Assembly (NCBI GenBank): GCA_030015575.1
Contig: JASDDO010000006.1
Location: 105,454,045-105,518,044, forward strand
Origin: Agapanthus africanus
Lineage: Eukaryota > Streptophyta > Magnoliopsida > Asparagales > Amaryllidaceae
Reading direction: 5' to 3'
DNA length: 64,000 nucleotides
Below, in pieces: positions 34,712-46,740 of this stretch. The notes beneath the pieces are model-generated. The model saw nothing but the letters and a program-made list of their open reading frames with translations, was not told where the DNA came from and did not search any database. The position numbers and the translations under genes are program-made. Positions within the stretch are counted from its first letter, which is position 1, and the number at the start of each line of letters is the position of its first letter.

Positions 34712-36838
34712 TGTAAGTGCACGGCGGCGCCCCGGCCGTCAATCCGACGGCCAAAACGCGGAAACGGTGATAAACTTTAACTTTTGCGGACTTAGCAAAA
34801 CCGGCACCACCGCGCACTAAACCCCGGATCATGCCATTAAACTAGTCTAAGCTAACATGAGAATGAGTTTGAGATATACCGACTGATCCGAGTCCTCCGG
34901 TCTTCATCTCCACTCCGATCTCCTCGCGGGATCTCCGGTCGTCGCCTCCTCGCCGGAAGGGCACCACGTCGCCTGCATCTTTTACGGGCTCCCGCCTCTA
35001 TACCGAGGCAACTCGGGCATGAAGCCGGCAACTCGACATGCCCAAGGTTTGCTGTAGGATGTGTAGTGTAGTGTCTCACTTGGGTTTTGGTTGCCTTGAT
35101 GGAGGAATGAAGAATAGAAAAATGGTGCTTGCATTTTTCTAGCAAGAAAATGAGATCATGAATGAAACTCTCAAGATGAAGCTCTCTTCTTCTTCTTCTC
35201 TCTTTCTTTTTCTCTCATCAAAAACTTATCATTCCTTATCAAATGAAATGGTGGAGGAAAGAATGTATATGAAGCATGAAGGGAGGTGAGTGTAGGAAGT
35301 GAAAAGAGGTGACCACATCCTAGACAAGAAAACATCAACCATGCTTACATCTTAATCATATCATATCTCATTAATGCAAAAGCATGGATGAAAGATATCA
35401 TAATCAATACAATTGCAAGAAGACCCCTCCACAAATGTTATTTGCACAATTGCAAATAACCCCCTCCATCGAAAAAGTTCGGCCGGGAAAGAACAAAGGA
35501 AAACCGGCCGGAACGGAATGCAAACTGGCAACCCCAGAAAACTGGTCCCGTAATAAATTACAGGAAAACCCCAATACTGTGCATACACACCAGCATCTGT
35601 ATTCCGACCGGATACAAATGCAATGAGACAAAATCTACACTGTACTATACTAGGATGCGGCTTAAACCAAAGCCGGCTAGTAACATCCGTCCGATCCTGA
35701 TCCGTGCAATACCGCACGTATCTGATCGAACGCTGCCATATTACCATACGGCCTCTACAGCGTTTCGCCCGAAAGCTGAGTAACTGAAAGTGTGGTGGAC
35801 TCTAAAGACTCGTCAATACTATGGCTGTGGATTTAACCACCAGCACGCCAGAGGTATAAGCCAATACGTAACGGGCCACCAGCTATTGACCAAAAGGGAC
35901 GTCTATGAGCGAACTCATCCTGACACCCTACTGAGCCTGTCAGTGACAATATCCGTACAGTCCGGTCCGTTCGTCTATGAGCATCGCATGTCGGGCCTAG
36001 GGGGTTGGTAAAAGTCAGACCCCCAAAAGCGGTACAAGTCGTGTCGGAGTGTAGCCCAGAACACCCTGAGATACTACTGGAATACCTACCAGTAAATCTC
36101 CTGCCTTAGCCAAGGTCTTCGTGTAATGGCTCTCCTAGACACAGCGCGACCTCACCCCCAATACCGGGAGAGACGAAACCCCCGAAGATCCGCTCTCTGC
36201 CTCCATGTGGCTCGGGACTGTACCCAACTAAAACCTGTTTGCACGACTCCTTTGAGCCGTGGTAGGGTAGTAATCAAAGCACAGTGGGAACTCACACGAG
36301 ACAAATGACGATCCCCAGGTCGATGAACTAACCTGTACACATGTCACCTGGGAACTGCTATCTGACGTCAGGTATAAGACCAACTAGCATGTTCCCGGCG
36401 AGTCCTGTCCGGTGTACTCATAACCCAATGAGCACCTGTATACATCTTAGGTGAACCAACTGACACCAGTGGCTTGTGAGACCGGCCACTGCCCCTCGTC
36501 GGGGTCTCGACTGTATACACTAGTCTACTCTGGAGAATCGATGCCCTGTCTCGAAACTCCTATGATTAGGGACCTATTAAGGATGTGCTTATAGACTCCA
36601 GCTCTCACTTATATGATCGCCCTCATACTGCTGGCAATCAAGCAAGAATCCTAGGGGCTCTATCAACGTGCAATAGCGACATGTCAGGTCACCTAAAGCA
36701 GTACACGATGATAAAGGTAAACCAGATAGCGTACTATCATCTCGAGTAAGACTGTTTTCCCGGGATAGGTCCTCCCTCAATCATTGCAATCACGTGCCTG
36801 TGACCCAATAATTGACTCTGAGGGCACTATCTCCAACA
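34712..36838 (-). repeat. 5' LTR of E
   Basis: It is 2127 bp, with terminal TGTTGG on the minus strand, and is a twin of 26894-29020. Confidence 0.95.
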
Positions 36839-36843
36839 CGCTT

Positions 36844-37323
36844 ATGCCGCGGTTCCGCGGCCCTTTAGAAGGCTTGTGCCTTCATATTTTGTCGTATCCC
36901 CTATTTTGTGGTCCTCTTTAGTGTGGTATAGCACTTTTCTCAGAATCTCTTCATAATTCTTCCAGAATTTCAGTAGAACAAAAGGTGATGTGATGTGGAT
37001 CTTTTGCCATGATTTCCTCGAGCTCCGCGTAGATATCTTGGATCTTGTGTTGACATTGAGCTTTGTACATGAAAATGACAATCGATTTGCCATTTTGTCC
37101 CTTAAACTGGTATGTGGCAACACACGGATAGAGAGCGGAGACCCGTGTTTTATCTGTTGTTGGCAGTAATCCAGAATTTGTCGTACTTTTCTATGATATT
37201 CACTGTTTAGAGCTGAGAAACAGTATTCAGCAAATATGTAGCAAACACTGATCAAAAGCACCTGCCTATAAACAAACGAGCGTAAGAATGGGCGGTATAA
37301 AATGCAATATTCTGGTATGAACA
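36844..37323 (-). repeat. 3' LTR of D, second part
   Basis: It continues the LTR after the CGCTT duplication and ends GGTATGAACA, the complement of the TGTTCATACC LTR start. It matches 42970-43452. Confidence 0.9.
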
Positions 37324-37362
37324 AATACCCCCAAACTTAACTTTTGCTCGTCCTGAGCAAAA
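37324..37362 (-). other. Polypurine tract and adjoining hairpin of D
   Basis: On the minus strand, a stem TTTTGCTC/GAGCAAAA (37342-37362) is followed by TTAAGTTTGGGGG and the LTR start. This arrangement is characteristic of Athila/Tat elements. Confidence 0.85.
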
Positions 37363-38587
37363 CCAATTATTCACAAAAAATTCATAACCGCACTTTTGCA
37401 GGGAACGCGATTGCATTGAGCATGTGCAACATGCCGTTAAACCTCTAGGTGTCGCTAGTAGTGGAGTGTTGTCTCATGAGGGTTTTCAGCGGATTACACC
37501 CACAAAATCCCGTCAAGCTAGTGTCATAAGTTAACATCGATTCTACTCCTACATTTTAGTATTTACGTTAGAAATTCTATCATCCTAAATTAAAAATATC
37601 CAACCCTAATGCTTCACACCTCCTATCTATTTAACCTTAGATCCTATACGTTCCAAAAAAGTTTAGAAAGATATTGGTATTTCCTGAGTTTTCCTTCTTC
37701 AAGTGTGGTCTTAAATCAGGGATTTTTATCAACTTTACAGAAAACATAAGTCTTATTCTTTATTTCTATCTCTTATCCAAACATCGATTGTATACCCCTA
37801 CGTGTGTGTATATTTGCACCCCTACACTCAAGAATTCAATTCAAGCTATAATACCCTTGCCCTAATACCTAATACTACTTCTTTTCATTAAGGATGGACG
37901 GATTTGCTCACACACCTTTCATGCGACTATTAATGCTTCTTGAGGCACTAACGGCCGATTACTGAATGTGTGAACTTTAAAGAATGAATAGCAGTTTCCA
38001 AGTCTTGACTTTATTCTATTTTTCTTTTTATTTTTCTTTTTCTTTTTCAAGACCGGATATATTTTTCAATATGCTCTTTTGGTGTTTATCTTTAAATACC
38101 ATTTTTTCTTTCATACTAAGCTTTCAGGAAAGAGTATTTCTAGGTATCCTCTACTATCCCAAGTTTCAAGGTGCGTGTAAGTTCAGTTTGTAGGGTATAT
38201 ACTTTTTAAATTTGAACTCAAGAAAAGAAATTATTTTTCAGACTTATCCTCCAGTAAAGCTTCAATACTTTCCCTTCATCTTGACTTAACTCAATAACTG
38301 AACTCAAGATTACCTATTTTTCAAAAAAAACTGTAAGGACGTATACTTACCAAAGTTAGACAGAATGAGGGTTATTTTTAGGATTTTCAATTCCTAAGCC
38401 TAGAATTTAGTTATTTCTAACATATCAACTAAACTTTCAGAATAAAAATCTAAGTTACCCTATTAGCTAACTTGACGACAAACTTTTTATATTTTTTTGG
38501 AAAATTTTAGATTTTTGTGGGTTTTTAATAAGGTATGCAAATGCAAAATATACAAATGAATGCGAAGGAAGAAAGCTTACCGAGCAC
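37363..38587 (-). other. Noncoding stretch of D between the PPT copies
   Basis: This is AT-rich sequence with no convincing reading frame. I see no structure beyond poly-T runs. Confidence 0.5.
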
Positions 38588-38753
38588 ACCCCCAAACTTA
38601 AACTTGACAGTGCCCTCACTGTCAGGCTATACCAAGAGGGTTAAAATTGTTGGCGCTCCCTAAAAACAAATTATATACATAACAAAAAAGGAAAACAAAA
38701 ATATATACAAAAAGGTCCCCCCCCAACTTAAGTAAAACAGTGTTTCCACTGTT
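38588..38753 (-). repeat. Two further PPT-plus-hairpin modules in D
   Basis: Module 2 has TGACAGTG/CACTGTCA (38605-38624) beside TTTAAGTTTGGGGGT (38588-38601). Module 3 has AACAGTG/CACTGTT (38736-38753) beside TTAAGTTGGGGGGGG (38717-38731). Stem sequences differ but the architecture equals the terminal PPT at 37324-37362. Confidence 0.8.
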
Positions 38754-38794
38754 AAGCGTTTGAAGTTCAGGATTAGGGGGAAAGAAAACAGTTT

Positions 38795-40442
38795 TCAACT
38801 ATACAAGGCCTTACACAGGCCAAAAGTGAGCACCAACCATTCAAATATTTTATCGCTATAATGTACAGGTTGATGGAAGAAGGCGTAGAGGTAAGAAATG
38901 GAGAATACGCGAGACCGTATAGAAGCGGGATACGGTCTCGGTATTTGAGAAGAAGAATGGCGGAAAGGAGAAAGAAGTGGAATACGAACTTGAGGGTGGA
39001 AATGGATTGAATAAATTAGTACAATCTGTAATGATCGATTTGAAAAGATGGATTGTACTAATCTATCAATATGGCGAGAAATGGGGTCAAATCCCTCAAG
39101 ATTCGTGAGAAACCATGGGTACGCCGAACTCGGTAAACCAGACATATGAAATGAAAGTGAGACGGTTTCTTGCAAGGTCAGAACGATGGAAAGGATGGAG
39201 GTAGGTGATTGAGGAAGGTTATCGGTTAAAGTTTCAGGAGGGTGTACACAGTCAATGAAAGGAACATGATGAATTGGAAAATCCGACTCATCAATTAAAA
39301 CTGGTTCATCCTCAAAAATATCCTCAAAATTCTCCTCAAAGTTAAGCACATCCATGCATTTATCCTCAAAATCCAGACGCATATAGGGTTCGGGAAAAAC
39401 ATTTAATGACTCGGGATGATGAATTGAAGAGAAAAACTCTGCCAAATCTATGGGTTCATCATCCAAAATATTCCTAGCGTCAATATCCTCAATCAAGTGA
39501 AAATATATATTCTCAGACACCTCAACAAAAGCGTGGATATCAATCAATTCAGGTTTTAGAGTGGAGGTGTAGAGGTCAAAAGGATTGGGTGTGGTTTCAC
39601 TCGAAAAGGACCCTTCACAATCGGGCAAATCAAACAATACAAGGTCACACAACTCATTATCTGTTCTATTTTTAATCAATGAATCGTTTGGAATACTAGA
39701 TAGACATTCAAAACCGGAGTTGTGGGATTCAAGTTGAAACGGGTAGGCTTGATTCGGAAGAGGGTACATCTCACTCTCTCCACTCAAATTCTCAACCTGT
39801 CCTACCGCCTCTTCATACATTGGAAAATTTGGAGCTAGTTGAAAACTAGCTACCGGGTTACTAGGTTGTATAAGGGCGGCCATAGACGCATTCAAATCCA
39901 TCATCTGTTGGTACGACGCTACCCTAAAGTCTTCCAAAGACTGTTCCAGACTAGACATTGGTTGTGAAGGGGTTTCAGTAAAAGATTCAAAGTTGTTTGG
40001 ATACTGAAAACTCCTAAATGGCAGTTCAGAAGCAATGTCTAGGGAAGGTGCAAAAGTCGTGTAGGACTGGTAGGAATTGAATGGCTGGACAGGAGCAGGA
40101 TCAACATTTGGATAAGAAGGTGAATGGAATTGTTGATCTCAAGAATCTGTAGTGGTGAAAGGAGTGAAAGATCGGCTATAGGATTGTTCAATATGTTCAG
40201 CGACGGACAAAGGACGACTTGCAAAACGGGTATCAACATAAGAGGGTGGGGGAAGTTGAAAAGGTTGATACAAAGTGGATTGCGGAGGGCAAGTGTTTGT
40301 CCTAGACGCGTCTATCCGATCTTTCAAAGAGATTTTGGGCATGGAGGGATCGTTCGACGTTCAGCCAAAGCAAGAACTGTAAGAAGTAATGTCTGGTTGT
40401 GGGTACCAAAGTTCGGCAAGAGTTTTGCGAGGTGGGGTACCC
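38795..40442 (-). pseudogene. D coding region: acidic protein of unknown function
   Basis: The minus-strand region opens with MGTPPRKTLAELWYPQPDI near 40442. It continues with proline- and serine-rich segments, and its longest open stretch is about 387 residues (38795-39958). That stretch is rich in Asp, Glu, Phe and Leu (for example DEPIDLAEFFSSIHHPESLN and DFEDKCMDVLNFEENF) and shows no CCHC knuckle, protease, RT or integrase motif. The start faintly resembles the N-terminus of Athila/Tat gag, but this is weak. By position, between leader and PPT, it stands where gag-pol should be. It is in a few pieces. The function is unknown. Confidence 0.55.
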
Positions 40443-41731
40443 ATGATATGAAGAGAGAAAGGTAGAGAAAAGGAGGGGGAAAAAGATGTGATTTTTTTTT
40501 TAATTTTTAACAAAAGAATGAAATATACACACAAAATGAATCTGGACAAAAACAATCACGACACAAAAATACCACACACCTAATCATTCTAGGGTTCACC
40601 TAGGTCAACTAGACCTGCTCCAGAACTTGATTGTCGAAATAAAACTGTGTCAAGAAACGGGCTCAAGATACACTGATCACGAGGACAGATAAGTGCAGAG
40701 ATAAGGGGAGGTTTTCCGACGCTTTCGCGAAGGTCCTTAATTAAATAACCCTTTCTCTTTTGGCGGTTTCGCCGTTAACACTTTCCTAGACACCCCGTAA
40801 ACAATATACTGTTAAGCGAGGTTCTAAACACAGTTAACTTCTCCTAGTGAGCGCGAAGTCCTTAAGGTTTAAAGTCTAATTTCTTTTAAAGTTTGTGCGG
40901 GTAAACGTTATGCTCAAGTTCGTGATTTGTGCGCCATGGAAAAGGTGATGAAATCCTTTACCGTATGTTGTGGGGTTCGCTTGCCCTTAAGTCCATATTA
41001 ATGTATGCAATGTGCAATTCAATAAAAATTCTATAAAGAATCAAACAATCGTTTTTTATATTAAGCACGGCACTGCAACAAATACGGGTTAGTCAATTTT
41101 TTTAGCGTTTGCTAGCGAACTTGCAAAGAATCCTGCAAAGAATAGTATATTGGATGCGTCGGATTTGAGAAGAATGTGTTTAAGAAATACGTACCGTTAA
41201 GTTTTTAGGTTAGGAAACCCCCGTTAAATCAAATCCGGTAGGCTTGAAAAGTTCGCTTGCGCGGGTCAAACTACCCGGATCTTTGGCACTATACTTTGCA
41301 ATCACCTTAGCCTTGAACGTACACTTTGCTCCCCACAATCGCAGTTCGCAAATCCGCAAAAATCTGCAGAAAATACAGTATAGTGGAATTCACAGAGAAG
41401 ATAAAAGAAAAGACAAAGGGGTGGAGAAAAAATTGGGCACAGAGGCCTCAATGGGACTGCGGAACCGCCGCGCAAGGCACCTTTTGACCGCGGTTCCGTG
41501 GTCAAAATGTTGACTTGGGGATTTGTCTTTGGTCAACGAAATCCACTTCTTCTCTTTTCCAAAATAAAACCTCTGTTTTCTTTTTGGATTACTGTACTTG
41601 TTCCAGATTAGCCTGCACACTTGCTCACAAAAATTATCAAAAAATAACAAAAAGATTTTATTTTTTTTATTTATAAATATATATAAAAAGAATATTAACC
41701 CTAATAACAAGAAAGAAAATACGCTACCGTC
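40443..41731 (-). other. Leader of D with Copia-like modules
   Basis: The GAAA module lies at about 40700-40800: stem I GGCG/CGCC (40762-40773), stem II with CGC-GAAA-GCG on the minus strand (40716-40733), and the frame GGTGTCTAGGAAAGTGTTAACG. A GC-rich stem GGAACCG/CGGTTCC (41461-41497) lies about 250 nt from the primer site. No coding sequence is seen. Confidence 0.7.
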
Positions 41732-41732
41732 T

Positions 41733-41749
41733 CCCCGGCAATGGCGTCA
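41733..41749 (-). other. Primer-binding site of D (Asp tRNA type)
   Basis: The minus strand reads TGACGCCATTGCCGGGG two bases from the LTR, close to the complement of the plant Asp tRNA 3' end used by Athila-type elements. Confidence 0.75.
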
Positions 41750-41751
41750 TT

Positions 41752-43452
41752 TGATCGCACGCTTTTGGCGTGTCGGATGTTCAAAGTTCTAAAGTTATAA
41801 CCGCGATCAGGACGGTGTCGCTATGCAGCTAGCCGGTTGAGCACGGGTCGATCCGCAGGGAGATGGTTGTATTTCCATTCGAGTTTTAGCCGAGTCAATA
41901 AGGAATGTGTATATGTTTGTTCAGATCTATCCTAAGTGATTTATGCAAGTATAAAGTTGTTAAGAAAAAGATACGAAAGTGTAAGCTAAAGAAATCCGCA
42001 CTCAAAACCTTTGAGCCGAGTCTTGACCAATTGCTGCTAGAGCAATCGGCAACAACGTGGATTAGGGGATTTAAGAACGGTATTCGTGGAATCCGGCTTA
42101 TTTACCCTTGTCCTTCCGTTCTTGTCTCTTGCTTTCGCCTCCGGCCAAACCGAACGCAACCGGTCGCGGTTAGGAATCACCGTTACCTTGGTAGGGTTGG
42201 GCGCCTAACGGAGCGCTTGCGTAACGTTTGGGCGGAGTTCAAAGGAAAATAACGGGAAAAGGAAATGAGCAAAGAAACATTAACTTACAATATTGTATTT
42301 ATTCTTAACAACAATAATTACAACCATTCACAAAACGAACCAAAAAGAGCAAAAGAAAAGATAAATAAAGAATAGAAAAGATTACAAGCGAGTAATTAAA
42401 AGTGTATGGAATTTAAGTGCATGAAAGTAAATGAGCAAGAAATCAAACTAGGAACTATAGAACCCAAAATAAGACATGGGTTCAATAACCAAATCTTAAA
42501 CTTGCAAGCTCACTTAAGAGGTTGCAAGATTAAGAAAAGGCAAAGAACTCATGGAGAATGAAGCACACAAAATAGAGAACAACATGATACAACCCCTTGA
42601 GATCAATGACCAAAGCTTAAACTTGCAAGCTCACTTAAGAGGTTGCAAGATCAAGTTAAGGTAGAGAGCTCAAGGGGGAAGCTAAGCAAAAGGACGATAC
42701 AAAAACCCTCATCTTCATTTAACATCCACTCAAAAGCTCTCACAACAATTTAATGGAGGAAAGATGAAGAAGAAGAAGAAGAAAACTAAAAACTAACGAA
42801 AAGAGGGCATAAGAATCAACACCAATGGCTTGGCAAGTTCTGGGCTATTTATAGGCAGGGAAATGGAAACCTAGGGCAACAATCTGCCTCTATATAAAAT
42901 TACCAATATACCCCTAAAATTTCATCAATTGAGGAGCCCACATGGCCGCGGATCCGCGGTCTAAGCGCGCTTATGCCGCGGTTCCGCGGCCCTATAGAAG
43001 GCTTGTGCCTTCATATTTTGTCGTATCCCCTATTTTATGGTCCTCTTCAGTGTGGTATAGTACTTTTCTCAGAATCTCTTCACAATTCTTCCAGAATTTC
43101 AGTAGAACAAAAGGTGATGTGATGTGGATCTTTTGCCATAATTTCCTCGAGCTCCGTGTAGATTTCTTGGATCTTGTGTTGACATTGAGCTTTGTGCATG
43201 AAAATGACAATCGATTTGCCATTTTGTCCCTTAAACTGGTATGTGGCAACACACGAATAGAGAGCGGAGACCCGTGTTTTATCTGTTGTTGGCAGTAATC
43301 CGGAATTTGTCGTACTTTTCCATGATATTCACTGTTTAAAGCTGAGAACCAGTATTCTGCAAATTTATAGCAAACACTGATCAAAAGCACCTGCCTATAA
43401 ACAAACGAGCGTAAGAATGGGCGGTATAAAATGCAATATTCTGGTATGAACA
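41752..43452 (-). repeat. 5' LTR of D
   Basis: It is 1701 bp, homologous to the split 3' LTR. It contains GC-rich palindromes near 42947-42990 and the same conserved frames, which are LTR sequence and not genes. Confidence 0.9.
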
Positions 43453-43457
43453 CAAAA

Positions 43458-46400
43458 CCAAGGGGCGGTGTTAGTAAAGTGGATACGAAGGGAAAAGCAA
43501 AAGCAACAAAGATAGCGGGGAAGCTTATAGGGAAGGAGGAGTGCTTTTTCTGTCATAAGAGTGGTCACTGGAAGAAAGATTGCAGAGCTTGGAAAGCCAG
43601 AACACAGGAATTGAAGCAAGTTGCGGCTTCAGCTTTAGGTGTGTATGTTATTGAAAAATGTCTATCAATAAACTCTACTTCCTGGATATTGGATACCGGA
43701 ATAGGATCTCATATCTGTAATTCTTTGCAGGCGTTGAGAAACCGTAGGGTTTTGAAGGCAGGTGAAATGACCCTCAAAGTTGCAAACGGAGCTAGCATGG
43801 ATGCTAAGGCCGTGGGGGACTATCACCTGGGAATGGCAGATGGACATGTTTTGGTTTTACGTAATTGCTTTTTTGTACCCAACGCAACTTGTAATATCAT
43901 TTCTGTATCTTTAATTTCTAAAGATGGTTATGAATTTGCGTTTGTAAGTAATGTTGTAAACATTCACCTTAATCAAGTTCTGATTGGGTCAGGTACATTA
44001 AGCAATGGTATATACGTACAAAACCAACCACAGATTATCAATGTCCAGAATACACACAAAAGAAAGTCTCCGGAAATAAATCAGACTTTCTTATGGCATT
44101 GTAGACTGGGTCACATCAATGAGAGAAGGTTGACGAAGTTATATACAGAAGGATATTTGAATCCGTTCGAATATCAATCGTATGCCACTTGTCAATCCTG
44201 TCTCAAAGGAAAGATGACAAAAACTCCGTTCACTGGACACGGAGTAAGAGCAAGCGAGCTCTTGGGACTCGTACACAGCGACGTGTGCGGTCCAATGTCT
44301 ACACATGCGTGAAGCGGTTATTCTTACTTCATTACTTTTACGGATGGCTTTTCAAGGTACGGTTATGTCTTCTTAATGAAACATAAGTCCGAAGCCTTTG
44401 AAAAATTCCAGGAATATAAGAATGAAGTAGAAAAACAAACCGGCAAAAGTATCACGATTCTAAGATCGGATCGAGGTGGTGAATACTTGAGTGCCGAGTT
44501 CCTGGACTATTTAAAATAGAACGGAATTCTCTCTCAGCTTACTCCTCCATACACTTCGCAACATAACGGTGTATCGGAGAGACGGAACCGGACCCTATTG
44601 GATATGGTACGGTCAATGATGAGTAACGCTGAGTTACCGCGATCATTCTGGGGATATGCACTAGAATCAGCTGCATACCTTTTAAACCGAGTTCCAACTA
44701 AGACTGTGCCTACTACACCATATCAGATGTGGTGTGGGAAGAGACCCTATCTTAATCACATTAAGACATGGGGAAGTCCATCTTTTGTCAAAAAGCAGCA
44801 TGCAGACAAGCTCGAGGCACGCTCAGTACAGTGCAAGTTTGTGGGATATCCAAAGAACTCCAAGGGATATCTCTTCTATTACTCAGAGGAACAAAAGATA
44901 ATTGTTTCTCGTAATGCCCATTTTCTAGAACACCAGTTCTTAGAAAAGAAAACAAGTGGGAGAGAAATAGAACTGGAAGAAATTCCAGATCCATACACTA
45001 TTACTGAAAGCTTAGTGGAACCAGAGGGTTCAAAAGAAAATGGCATTCCTACGCCGCTCCGCAGGAGTAGTAGGCAGTCTCATCCGCCCGAGAGATACTA
45101 CGGTTTTCTCATAGACGGGGATAAAGAGAATTGCATCATAGATTGTGATGAGCCGACTAGCTTCCAGCAAGCCATTCAGAGCGTTGACTCGGTAAAATGG
45201 CTGGATGCAATGCGGACCGAAATGGAGTCCATGTACACCAACAAAGTATGGACGTTGGACGTTGCTCCAGATAGGGTAAAACCCGTAGGATGCAAGTGGA
45301 TCTTCAAAAGGAAGATTGGTGTAGATGGACAGGTTGAGACCTATAAAGCTAGACTGGTTGCAAAGGGTTTTCGTCAAAGACATGGTTTGGACTATGACGA
45401 GACATTTCTCTAGTAGCTATGCTGAAATCCATTCGGATCCTTCTTTCCATTGCCGCCTTCTACGATTATGAGATTTGGCAGATGGGCGTAAAGACCGCTT
45501 TTCTAAATGGAAATTTAGAGGAGTGTGTTTATATGGACCAGCCAGAGGGTTTCATTCAGAGTGGGAGCAGCGGAAAGGTGTGCAAGTTGCTTAAGTCAAT
45601 CTATGGACTAAAGCAGCCATCGCGGAGTTGGAACATCTGTTTTGATGAGACGGTCAAGGAATTTGGCTTTATCAAAAATCCAGATGAGACATGCATCTAT
45701 AGTAGATTTGTAGCGAGAACTGTAGTATTCCTCGTTTTATACGTGGATGACATTCTCTTAATAGAAAATTACATTCCTATGCTACAATCTGTCAAGGGGT
45801 TCTTGTCACACAGGTTCTCCATGAAAGACCTGGGTGATGCCTCATACATTCAGGGGATCCGAATCTATCGTGACAGATCCAAGAGGATACTGGGACTCTC
45901 ACAGTCCAGGTACATCGACACCATACTGAAAAGATTCAGTATGGAAGATTCCAAGCGCGGTAATCTACCGGCTTGTCACGGAATCACCCTCTCCAAAGAG
46001 ATGTCTCCCAAGACTGATTTGGAAAGAGATCGCATGTCTATTATACCCTACGCTTTTGCGGTAGGCTCTATAATGTATGCGATGTTGTGTACCAAACCAG
46101 ATGTAGCTTATGCACTGAGTGTGGTAAGCCGGTATCAGTCAAACCCTGGGGAGAAACATTGGATAGCAGTAAAGAACATTCTCAAGTACCTGAGAAGGAC
46201 TAAGGAGATGTTCTTGGTGTATGGCGGAAAAGACCTCCAGATCGAGGCCTTTGCTGACTCCAGCTTCCAAAGTGACAAGGATGATTCCAAGTCCATGTCG
46301 GGTTATGTCTTTACCCTCAATGGAGGGGCGGTGTGTTGGAAGAGTTCCAAATAGGAAACCGTTGCTGACTTGACGATGGAAGCGGAATATATCGCTGCTG

Positions 46401-46726
46401 CAGATGCCGCAAAAGAAGCTGTCTGGGTAAGGAAGTTCTTAACTGAACTTCAGGTGGTTCCGTCCATTGTTGATCCAATACCTCTGTATTGCGACAACAA
46501 CGGGGCTATAGCTTTAGCGAAGGAACCAAGGTCCCATCAGAAGTCCAGACACATCTTGAGGCGGTATCACCTGATCAGGGAGATCGTAGGTCGCCAGGAG
46601 ATCGAGGTTCGGAGAGTTTCTACGAAAGATAACACTGCTGATCCACTCACAAAGGCCTTACCCCAGACTCAGTTCGTGCGGCTGATCGAGATGATAGGTC
46701 TTCGATACGCCAGTACATGGCCTTAG
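43458..46726 (+). pseudogene. B gag end, protease, integrase, RT, RNase H
   Basis: This part follows element D. It has a CCHC knuckle (CFFCHKSGHWKKDC, 43542-43583), protease (LDTGIGSHIC near 43690), GAG-pre-integrase (LWHCRLGHIN near 44090 with C-x2-C near 44190), integrase core (about 44260-44800) and the integrase C-terminal region with FVGYPKNSKGYLFY (near 44840-44880). RT follows (about 45190-46000, YVDD near 45740), then RNase H (about 46240-46720, TMEAEYIAA near 46375). The order is that of Copia. Only a few breaks are evident. Compared with A, the gag zinc knuckle is present. Confidence 0.9.
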
Positions 46727-46728
46727 TG

Positions 46729-46740
46729 CAAGTAGGAGAT
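46729..46740 (+). other. Polypurine tract of B
   Basis: CAAGTAGGAGAT lies immediately before the TGTTAG start of the 3' LTR. Confidence 0.9.

Larger units (their letters stand above)
26894..36838 (-). mobile_element. Element E: very young Copia element with decayed pol, in a D LTR
   Basis: E is on the minus strand, 9945 bp long, with perfect target duplication CGCTT (26889-26893 and 36839-36843). Both LTRs are exactly 2127 bp (26894-29020 and 34712-36838) with about 13 differences (0.6%), near a quarter of a million years. The primer site is iMet and the polypurine tract is of Copia type. The leader has the usual hairpins. Pol is recognisable only in patches, with too many breaks to count. 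It is probably non-autonomous and moved in trans. Confidence 0.95.
25669..43452 (-). mobile_element. Element D: Athila/Tat-like Gypsy derivative without pol, in B gag
   Basis: D is on the minus strand. The 3' LTR is 25669-26893 plus 36844-37323, and the 5' LTR is 41752-43452 (1701 bp). Divergence is about 2-3% by eye, near one million years. Evidence for Athila/Tat is the Asp-tRNA-type primer site, the AAGTTTGGGGG polypurine tract preceded by a GCTC/GAGC stem, and the 1.7 kb LTR. The flanks CGAAA and CAAAA (25664-25668, 43453-43457) are probably the target duplication with one change. The 4.4 kb internal region shows no protease, RT or integrase, as in LARD-type non-autonomous elements. Confidence 0.85.

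Noticed and set aside
43431-43457. Continuous coding sequence across the D/B border
   Set aside because: The open frame runs by chance from the D LTR into B gag; the LTR end and flanks show an insertion junction.
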